Shown: positions 45,168 to 50,814 of the stretch, piece after piece
Position numbering within the stretch: the first letter of the stretch is position 1
How the letters are laid out: every line of letters starts with the position of its first letter
NCBI GenBank assembly: GCA_021786095.1
Contig: JAJYNX010000062.1
Coordinates: 1-50,814, forward strand
Direction of reading: 5' to 3'
Length of the DNA stretch: 50,814 nucleotides
Source: Actinomycetes bacterium
GTDB lineage: Bacteria > Actinomycetota > Acidimicrobiia > Acidimicrobiales > RAAP-2
Translations under genes and position numbers: made by a program
Notes under the pieces: model-generated
Told to the model about the DNA's origin: nothing
Seen by the model: only the letters and a program-made list of their open reading frames with translations
The model's database searches: none

Positions 45168-45867
45168 GGTCGCTGCGCCGGGCGACCGCGAGCTCTCGTA
45201 CTCCGCCGGACGAGCCATCCCCGCGCGAGAGCGGGCGAGCGCCGCCACGCGGCGACGGGCCACTCCTCGAGTCCACGAGGGCCGCAACGCTCCTCACCTC
45301 GGAGTCGTCTCCCGGCTCGGCGTCGCCCGCGCCGACCCCTCGCCTCGCCACCAGCACCCTCCTCGACTCGGCTCCGTTACGGCCAACGCCCGCGGAGCCC
45401 CGACCGCAGGATAGCGCCGACATCCGCCCGCCTCGTCGGACGATGGAGCCCGTACCCCGGTACCCACGGGCCCGTCCCCGCCGAGGATGTGTCACCCTGA
45501 ACCCGTCGCGGCGCGAGAGGCGGTCGGGGTGAACCACGACCGCCTACCGTGGGCTGTCACTGGACAGCACACCAACCCGTCGACGCAGTAACGACCTCGG
45601 CGTCACGAGCCAGCGAAACGGGGGCGTCGAACGAACTCGCCACCTCACGCCCTCCGGTCGCGAGCGCCGCCACCACAACGACCCCACGACGACCCGCGGC
45701 CAGGCCTCCGCCAGCTCGATCGTGGATGACGGGCGCGATGACGAGGGATCGCCCCGACATGTCACCCGAAGGGTCGCGGTCCAGTACGGCTGAGACGGGT
45801 GGCTGTTCCGTCCTCCCAGTCCCGGCAAGTGTGGGAGAGTGACGACCGAACGGATCAAGGAGGCCCT
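45168..45867. other. No gene recognised
   Basis: The 700 bases between the GNAT and phospholipase D genes hold several open frames, as expected at this GC content. The only one of note is a 67-codon minus-strand frame at 45557-45760 that starts MSGRSLVIAPVIHDRAG; it has no motif or ribosome-binding site I can support. The segment probably carries the phospholipase promoter and decayed sequence. Confidence 0.4.
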
Positions 45868-46854
45868 ATGCGACGCTCTCGTCTCGCCGTGACGCTCCTC
45901 GTGGTCGGTGCGGCCTTCGTGGGCACCGCCACGACCGCCGTCGTCGGAGCTCCGCGCGCCGACGCGGTGGGCGCCCGGGTGGTGGCCGTGTGGGCCGAGC
46001 CCCAAGCGGGCTACGGATTCGTCGACGCGGCCATTACGGAGGCCCGCCACAGCATCGACCTGTCGATGTACGAGTTGACTGACCCGAGCATCATCGCGGG
46101 CCTCGAGACCGCCCAACGTCGCGGCGTGCGCGTGCGCGTGATCCTGGACCGGGCCTACCACGGTGGCGACGAGAACCAGGACGCCTACGCCGTGCTCTCC
46201 GACGGTGGCGTCACGGTGCGCTGGGGCCCGGTGACCACCATCTACCACGCCAAGTACATGGTCGTCGACGCGACGCGGGCCTACATCGGCACCGGCAACT
46301 TCACCAGCCAGTGGTACGCCACGACCCGTGACTTCTGGGTGGAGGACACGTCCCCCGCGGACGTCCGGGCCATCGAGCGTGTCTTCGCGGCCGACGTCTC
46401 GGGCCGCCCGGTGCACGTCACGAATACCGCCTCCCTCGTCTGGAGCCCGGGCGCGGAGGCTGATCTCGAGGCCCTGATCGGTCGAGCCCACCACAGCCTG
46501 CTCATCGAGACCGAGGAGATGTACTCCTACGGCATCGAGGACGCCCTGGTCGCGGCCGCGCAGCGCGGCGTGAGCGTGACGGTCGTGATGACGCACTCGT
46601 CATATGACGCGAGTGACCTCGCGTACCTGGTTCGCCACGGTGTGCGGGTGCACGAGACACCGACGACGGGGCTCTACATCCACGCCAAGGTGATCTGCGT
46701 GGACTGTGCGGGCGGCCGGGGAACGGTCTTCGTCGGCAGCCAGAACTTCTCAACGGCCTCGCTCGACTACAACCGCGAGCTCGGCGTCATCACGAACGAT
46801 CCGCTGGTGGTTCGGGCGATCGAGGCAACGGTCCGCGGCGACGCGCGGCGATGA
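45868..46854 (+). CDS. Secreted phospholipase D family protein
   Basis: A 328-residue protein with a Sec signal peptide (RRSRLAVTLLVVGAAFVG, cleavage near residue 34 after ADA). Two HKD motifs are intact: 'HAKYMVVDATRAYIGTGNF' (about residue 130) and 'HAKVICVDC' with 'GSQNFS' (about residues 271 and 290). Such proteins act as phosphodiesterases on phospholipids or nucleic acids; without further domains the substrate is open. The ATG has AAGGAGG four to five bases upstream. Secretion is inferred from the signal peptide. Confidence 0.92.
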   Translation: MRRSRLAVTLLVVGAAFVGTATTAVVGAPRADAVGARVVAVWAEPQAGYGFVDAAITEARHSIDLSMYELTDPSIIAGLETAQRRGVRVRVILDRAYHGGDENQDAYAVLSDGGVTVRWGPVTTIYHAKYMVVDATRAYIGTGNFTSQWYATTRDFWVEDTSPADVRAIERVFAADVSGRPVHVTNTASLVWSPGAEADLEALIGRAHHSLLIETEEMYSYGIEDALVAAAQRGVSVTVVMTHSSYDASDLAYLVRHGVRVHETPTTGLYIHAKVICVDCAGGRGTVFVGSQNFSTASLDYNRELGVITNDPLVVRAIEATVRGDARR

Positions 46855-47178
46855 GAGTGAGGACACAAACCGCTGCCCGTGGCCACTCCCGCCGTACGCC
46901 CGGCCAGCGAGGCGGATCAGCGTCGTGGGCCAGTCACCACATACGACTGCCGGGCCACATCACCGCTCGCTACGAACGAGATGGGTCGAGAGAGGCCGAT
47001 CCTCGATACCCTCGCCACTGACTCGCCCTGGCCGCCCCTTCACGCGCCGTTGGGGCAGCCATCCACGTCACCGCGTCCGGGTGTGCCACCAGCCCGAAGT
47101 GACGGATGCCATCGCACTGCTGCGACCCCGCGATACGATCGGGCCGCGCCTCAACGCGCCTCAGCGAACGGCGACCGG
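46855..47178. other. No gene recognised
   Basis: The 324 bases between phospholipase D and the next gene are open in one frame but show no motif. A TACGAT element at 47134-47139 may be the -10 of the following gene, with a leader of about 35 bases. Confidence 0.4.
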
Positions 47179-47898
47179 ATGAACGTCCACATTGAAGAAC
47201 TCGATCGAAAGTTCACGGACCTCGGCGAGATCGTGCTGCGGCGCCGGCTGGAGCCGACGCTGCTCGTGGACGTCTACGAAGTGAAACTCGGCGACGAGTA
47301 CCTTATGTCCAGCCTCTTCACGGCATCGGAAACGGCGCTCGCCGAACTCACCCTCGCCGCCCTCGAGGACAGCGCACTCGACATCGTGGTCGGCGGCCTC
47401 GGCCTGGGCTACACCGCCTACGCCACCCTGAGCACCGCACGAGTCCGATCCCTCTACGTCATCGAGGCCGTGCCAGAGGTCATCGACTGGCACCAACGCC
47501 ACCTCGTTCCCCTCGCCGCCGCCCTCACCGGCGATCGCCGATGTCACCTCGTCCAAGGCGACTTCTTCGCGACCATCGTCGCGGAGACCAGCTTCGGACC
47601 GGGCGCGCCAGATCGTGTGCACGCCGTGATCGTCGACATCGATCACACACCGCGCCATCATCTCCATCCCCGCCACGCGGCCTTCTACTCGTCCGACGGC
47701 CTGCGACGAGTGGCGACGCGACTCCACCCCGGAGGGGTGTTCGCCCTATGGTCCGACGACCCTCCAGACAGCGACTTCGTCGCCACGGCCCGCGAGGTGT
47801 TCGCGTCCTGCGAGGCTCAGATCATCAACTTTCCCAACCCCCTCACCGGGGGCGAGTCGAGCAACACGGTGTACATCTCGCGCACTGGGCACGCCTAG
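47179..47898 (+). CDS. Spermidine synthase-like protein
   Basis: A 239-residue Rossmann-fold protein of the spermidine synthase/methyltransferase group. The nucleotide motif is 'DIVVGGLGLGYTAYAT' (about residue 72), followed by 'LYVIEAVPEVIDWHQRHL', where the acidic residue binds the ribose, and 'RCHLVQGDFFATI'. The position usually holding the catalytic D-(S/T)-(T/S)-D-P instead reads VDIDHTPRH, so true aminopropyl transfer is doubtful. No S-adenosylmethionine decarboxylase gene is nearby. The ATG at 47179 starts just before the first conserved block; upstream in-frame sequence has no match. Confidence 0.8.
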   Translation: MNVHIEELDRKFTDLGEIVLRRRLEPTLLVDVYEVKLGDEYLMSSLFTASETALAELTLAALEDSALDIVVGGLGLGYTAYATLSTARVRSLYVIEAVPEVIDWHQRHLVPLAAALTGDRRCHLVQGDFFATIVAETSFGPGAPDRVHAVIVDIDHTPRHHLHPRHAAFYSSDGLRRVATRLHPGGVFALWSDDPPDSDFVATAREVFASCEAQIINFPNPLTGGESSNTVYISRTGHA

Positions 47899-47964
47899 GC
47901 TCGCGAGCCGTCAATCGTCTTACGCTGCTGATACGCCCTCACGAGCAGGCGTGCGTGTTGGGGC

Positions 47965-48490
47965 GCGCCCCTCCGCCCGCGCTGTGACGTAGGTGGCGCC
48001 GAGGAACAGGTAGGGGTAGAGGGTGTCGGCCAGCGAGCGAGTCCGAACGGCCACGAGTTGCTGGTCCCTCTGTGGCCAGATCCGTGAGACCTCGCTCGTG
48101 GAGGTCCCCGCGTTGACTCCGAGAGCCGCCACCAGCTGGTCAACCTCACGCGCTGAGACACCGTTGACGTAGATCCCTCACGACGAGGTAGAGGGCCTCG
48201 TCGACCCGGCGCCGCTCGAGGATCGAAGGGAAGAACGAGCCTTGGCGCAGTGCGGGGATCCTGAGGGCCACGTCGCCCGCCTTGGTCGACAGCGTCCGGG
48301 GTCGGCTGGCGTATCGTCGCGTGGTCCTGGTGGCCGTGCGTTCGTGACGCTCGGCGCCGATCTGCTCGGTCGGCTCAGCTTCGATGAGCTCTTGGGGCAC
48401 AAATTCGACCAGCCGGCGCACGAGGTCCAGGTCGGGTTGATCGCGAAGCACCTCGAGCAACTTGGACGGATCAACATCTAGGCGGGTCAC
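47965..48490 (-). pseudogene. IS256-family transposase remnant
   Basis: The N-terminal part of a mutator-type transposase: 'VTRLDVDPSKLLEVLRDQPD', 'EQIGAERHERTATRTT' and 'LRIPALRQGSFFPSILERR' in one frame to 48146. After a one-base shift near 48175 the next frame continues 'GVSAREVDQLVAALGVNAG', 'SEVSRI' and 'YLFLGATYVTAR', then the similarity ends. In IS256 transposases this last block reads LDATY, with the first catalytic aspartate; here it is glycine. The element is therefore frameshifted, mutated at the active site, and lacks its C-terminal two thirds. Confidence 0.88.
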
Positions 48491-48782
48491 CGGAGTTCTC
48501 CGTTCGTGCCACTGGACTGACGCGTCAGAACTGCTCCGGTGGCCGCCCTCGTGACGGACCCTCTCAGTGACACCATCCGATGGGACGTGATCGACCCCCG
48601 AAGCGCCTACGGCGATGTGATCGATGGTTGCCTTGCTCCCAGAAATATGGCGACCGTGGATTGTGATGACCCCTCTACTGGTCAAGGTGGCTAGGCGGGC
48701 GGCGACAATCCTCTCATCGCGGGCGCGGCTGCCCCCAGGACTCAGTACTGTGCCGGTCCCCATAGCGTCCGCGCCGCGCAGT
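48491..48782. other. Likely left-end region of the IS256-type element
   Basis: The 292 bases upstream of the transposase remnant contain no gene. The first 85-100 bases (to about 48580) would be expected to include the element's left end, but no terminal inverted repeat or target duplication can be confirmed because the other end is missing. Confidence 0.3.
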
Positions 48783-49721
48783 TCAGAGAACTTGTCGTCG
48801 TAGCTTGTGGAGCAGTCCGTGCGCCGCCAGCCTCAACTGGTCCCGCACGCCAGGCTCGTTGTAGATGATGAAGTCGTCGAAGCGGTGCGGCCCTCTTTTG
48901 TCAGCGGCGGTCGCCGCGGCCGTGCGCACGGCCCGCAACTGCTCGACCGTCATCTGCAAGGATCGCTCATTGGGCTGGTAGGTGGCACCGAGCGGATAGT
49001 CGCGGCGTGGCTGATCCGTCATCTCGATGTGACAGCCGAGGACGTGGGTGACCTCCCGCTCTTCGGCGAGGACGATCATCCGATCGAGGCTCGCCTGGAA
49101 CTCGTGGAAGTCGAATGCGTAGAGGCGGCCCGGGAGCACAGTGTCGCCCGTGAGCAGGAACCCGGTCCATCGATCGTACACAGTGATCGCCGCCCGGTGG
49201 TGGCCGGGGCTGCCGGTGACCTCCAGCACCCGACCGCCGAGGTCGAGTTCCACGACCTGGTCGGGCCAGCTGGTGAAGCCGAAGTAGCGTTGGACCGTCT
49301 CGAGCTCACGGCCGACCACCGTCGTGGCGGGGCGTCCGTCGAACTGGGCATCGGCGGCGACGTGGTCGTTGTGCCCGTGGGTGTGGGCGACGACGAGCTC
49401 GTAGACCGAGCGGGGGTGCTCCGACAGCCATGTGTCTACAAGCGCGTCGACGGTGGCGCGCAGCGGGAACCTCGCGGGGTCGGCGGTGGCGCCGGTGTCG
49501 AACAGCACGGCGCGGTCGTTGCCGAACAGAAGGTACATGAACGGCGCCTCGTAGCTGACTGATTTACTCTGACGCAGGATGACGGTGTGCGGTTCACACC
49601 AATGCACCTGGATCGGCGGCTCGGTGCTGCGGCGTCGTGAGGGCGTGCCGTGGCTCCAGCACATCGCAAGGGATGTCGGGGTGGGCGCCGTGCTCTGGAA
49701 GTCGATGTGGCGGTCACTCAC
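48783..49721 (-). CDS. Metallo-beta-lactamase-fold hydrolase
   Basis: A 312-residue MBL-fold protein. The metal motif is 'VVAHTHGHNDHVAAD' (about residue 120), with further ligands in 'VTGSPGHHRAA' (H) and 'LLTGDTVLPGR' (D), and 'HVLGCHIEM' (H) near residue 225. The layout is that of hydrolytic MBL enzymes rather than nucleases. The GTG at 49721 overlaps the upstream arsR-type gene by eight bases, so the two form a two-gene operon. The upstream frame is open but belongs to the regulator's region. Substrate unknown; the regulator probably senses a related ligand. Confidence 0.9.
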   Translation of the reverse strand: MSDRHIDFQSTAPTPTSLAMCWSHGTPSRRRSTEPPIQVHWCEPHTVILRQSKSVSYEAPFMYLLFGNDRAVLFDTGATADPARFPLRATVDALVDTWLSEHPRSVYELVVAHTHGHNDHVAADAQFDGRPATTVVGRELETVQRYFGFTSWPDQVVELDLGGRVLEVTGSPGHHRAAITVYDRWTGFLLTGDTVLPGRLYAFDFHEFQASLDRMIVLAEEREVTHVLGCHIEMTDQPRRDYPLGATYQPNERSLQMTVEQLRAVRTAAATAADKRGPHRFDDFIIYNEPGVRDQLRLAAHGLLHKLRRQVL

Positions 49722-50292
49722 CGGTCCGATCCTTTGCGTCAAGTTGCGGGCTCGGCAGGGGGGTCGCTGCCAGAAAGTAGCGGACGGGACGTCGGTCGGA
49801 GGACGTGGGACGACCGTCATTGACCCGGGCGATATAGGGCGCCAGCAGCGCTATCCACTTCTCCTTCAGCCTTGCCGCCTCATCGGGCGACAGCAGGGCC
49901 ATCGCTGCGACGATGCCTGCGTTGTGCCGCCACTCGGGGTTGGCATCTGCGGGCCGGCGTGAGTAGTCGAGGATCGCCTGCATCTCGTGCTCCACGACTA
50001 CCCGCTCGACCTCCTGCCGCACCGCCACGTCGTCGTCAGCGACCCGTACTGAGAGACGACGGTTCGAGGCCCGCCACCGCCGTTCGCGGCGGTCGTGACC
50101 TGGCTCGGTCTCCTCCACGTAGCCGTACCTGGCGAGCTGGCGGAGGTGGAACGAGCAGCTCGCTTGGGAGGCGCCGAGAACTCGTCCACACTCCGCGGCC
50201 GTCGACGGCCCGACCGCTCTGAGCAGATGCAAGAGATCGAGGCGTAATGGGTGGGCCAGCGCTCTGATCGCCCTCGGATCAGTGATCTCCAT
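49714..50292 (-). CDS. ArsR-family transcriptional regulator
   Basis: A 192-residue protein with an N-terminal winged helix (residues 1-80): 'DPRAIRALAHPLRLDLLHLL', the recognition helix 'GASQASCSFHLRQLARYGYVEE', and 'RRWRA' in the wing. The C-terminal 110 residues are helical and do not carry the metal-binding cysteine motif of ArsR/SmtB metal sensors, so a different ligand is likely. The ATG at 50292 is six bases from TAGTCT, giving a leaderless transcript. Two palindromes overlap the promoter, suggesting autoregulation of this gene and the MBL hydrolase behind it. Confidence 0.9.
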   Translation of the reverse strand: MEITDPRAIRALAHPLRLDLLHLLRAVGPSTAAECGRVLGASQASCSFHLRQLARYGYVEETEPGHDRRERRWRASNRRLSVRVADDDVAVRQEVERVVVEHEMQAILDYSRRPADANPEWRHNAGIVAAMALLSPDEAARLKEKWIALLAPYIARVNDGRPTSSDRRPVRYFLAATPLPSPQLDAKDRTGE

Positions 50293-50294
50293 AT

Positions 50295-50310
50295 CCAAAG
50301 ACTACTTTGG
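50295..50310. promoter_or_regulatory. Operator 1: CCAAAG-N4-CTTTGG
   Basis: A perfect 6+6 palindrome with a four-base centre. It contains the minus-strand -10 hexamer TAGTCT of the arsR-type gene, so a bound dimer would block the promoter. It starts two bases upstream of the ATG. Confidence 0.65.
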
Positions 50311-50328
50311 CAGATTTCGGAATGTCAA
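50299..50328 (-). promoter_or_regulatory. arsR promoter TTGACA-18-TAGTCT
   Basis: On the minus strand TTGACA (50328-50323) and TAGTCT (50304-50299) are separated by 18 bases. TTGACA is the full -35 consensus, the only one seen clearly in this window. The -10 ends six bases before the ATG. Confidence 0.7.
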
Positions 50329-50340
50329 ACTTATCTTTGA
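50325..50340. promoter_or_regulatory. Operator 2: TCAAAC-N4-CTTTGA
   Basis: A second, slightly imperfect palindrome with the same spacing, centred 30 bases from operator 1 and overlapping the -35 region. It is enclosed in a larger perfect repeat, CAGATTTC (50311-50318) and GAAATCTG (50339-50346). Confidence 0.6.
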
Positions 50341-50383
50341 AATCTGACTCGATCGCTGAGTGACGGACTTCGTATGACGACAC

Positions 50384-50533
50384 ATCACGTATCGCACGGC
50401 ACCTGAACGGCAGCTTGACCGAGCCCCGCAGCGGCACTCCCCCGAGTCGGCCGACCTTGCGATAGCGCCTCGGCGTGTCGTAGTGGCAGCCGAACGGCTC
50501 GGCCGCCTCCTTCTGCGTCACCCACTGCTCGCC
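50384..50533 (-). pseudogene. Possible helix-turn-helix (excisionase-like) remnant
   Basis: A minus-strand frame reads 'WVTQKEAAEPFGCHYDT' and 'RRYRKVGRLGGVPLRG', which resembles the 'TQKEAA-x-x-LG-x-x-x-x-TVRRYRK-x-GRLP' pattern of MerR/excisionase-type helix-turn-helix domains (HTH_17). Proline replaces residues normally hydrophobic in the helices (EPFG, DTPRR), so the domain looks decayed. The frame runs on into the arsR promoter. Weak call. Confidence 0.35.
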
Positions 50534-50606
50534 GTCCGTGGCCGGCTCCCTTCTTACTGCCGCCACCTCGGGCCAGCAGCGCTCACCGTCCAACGACGCC
50601 CGCCCC

Positions 50607-50747
50607 AAGACCCTGCGCTGGGAGATCTTCCACGCGCCGGGACGCCTCGTCTACCACTCGCGGCGTCGGATCGTGCGACTCCTCGAGGGCTGGCCCAGCG
50701 CCGGTGTCCTGCTTGGCGCCTACCAGCGTCTCGCTCTGCTGACCTGA
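50607..50747 (+). pseudogene. IS1380-family transposase C-terminal remnant
   Basis: The frame reads 'KTLRWEIFHAPGRLVYHSRR' and 'IVRLLEGWPSAGVLLGAYQRL', ending at a TGA. It matches the extreme C-terminus of IS1380-type transposases, which end with an 'R-W-x-x-F-x-x-P-x-R ... R-x-x-L-x-x-x-W-P' pattern. The rest of the gene is absent: the upstream sequence in this frame does not continue the family. It is a truncated element at the window edge. Confidence 0.6.
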
Positions 50748-50814
50748 CTCACCATGTCCCACGAGAACCGGCTACGCGCGTCTCTGGCCGTCCCTACATG
50801 CCCCTCGGGTCACT

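Noticed and set aside
45557-45760. 67-codon minus-strand frame starting MSGRSLVIAPVIHDRAG
   Set aside because: It reads like a protein in places but has no family match I can name, no ribosome-binding site and no leaderless -10.

Overview
This is a high-GC chromosomal segment (about two thirds G+C by eye) with the gene content and codon usage of an actinobacterium. A deep-branching lineage such as the class Acidimicrobiia is my inference; no rRNA or ribosomal protein is present to place it. Genes are tightly packed, with many 4-base ATGA/GTGA and TGATG overlaps. Many starts are GTG with no Shine-Dalgarno sequence, sitting 6-7 bases downstream of a TANNNT element, which points to widespread leaderless transcription.

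Layout. 1-1350: scarred left edge with a possible IS630-type transposase tail, a truncated RelE/ParE-like toxin behind an intact antitoxin, and one conserved hypothetical gene. 1629-8000: carbon metabolism, with a fumarylacetoacetate-hydrolase family enzyme, an Old Yellow Enzyme, a DAO-type FAD oxidoreductase, acetyl-CoA synthetase, and an acetate transporter that ends in a clear intrinsic terminator. 8072-12586: tryptophan biosynthesis, with trpC-trpF-trpB-trpA on the minus strand and trpD divergent behind a tiny leaderless ORF. 12583-15993: minus-strand operon of a PDZ/radical-SAM (DUF512) protein, der, a 60-residue zinc-ribbon membrane protein and a gamma-carbonic-anhydrase-like protein. 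16060-18024: ispH and a dolichol-phosphate-mannose-synthase-like glycosyltransferase.

18021-24078: long minus-strand operon scpA-scpB-rluB-aroH-tyrA-aroA-cmk-plsC, joining chromosome segregation, rRNA modification, the shikimate/tyrosine pathway, pyrimidine kinase and phospholipid acylation. 24132-25112: trpS, divergent from scpA. 25109-31273: minus-strand operon nadK-recN-pyrG-Nudix-xerD-M50 protease. 31395-35109: mscL with a zinc-ribbon tail, overlapping a PAS-GAF-PAS-GGDEF-EAL protein, then a GNAT acetyltransferase. 35390-38920: an APC permease and a divergent ABC-2 exporter pair. 39062-41273: a small conserved protein, a cold-shock protein with a perfect-palindrome terminator, and a fatty acid desaturase.

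41456-50814 is looser and more decayed. A secreted polysaccharide deacetylase-lectin gene and an OsmC gene each appear broken by a one-base frameshift. Intact genes are a DUF1810 protein, a GNAT, a secreted phospholipase D, a spermidine-synthase-like protein, and an ArsR/metallo-beta-lactamase-fold pair with a well-resolved promoter and operator. IS256-type and IS1380-type remnants mark the right edge. I see no CRISPR array, rRNA or convincing tRNA, and no clear multi-gene system that is certainly new. The most interesting signals are the leaderless promoter pattern, the trpC/trpD leader, the ArsR operator pair, the radical-SAM/der coupling, and the MscL-zinc ribbon next to the c-di-GMP enzyme.
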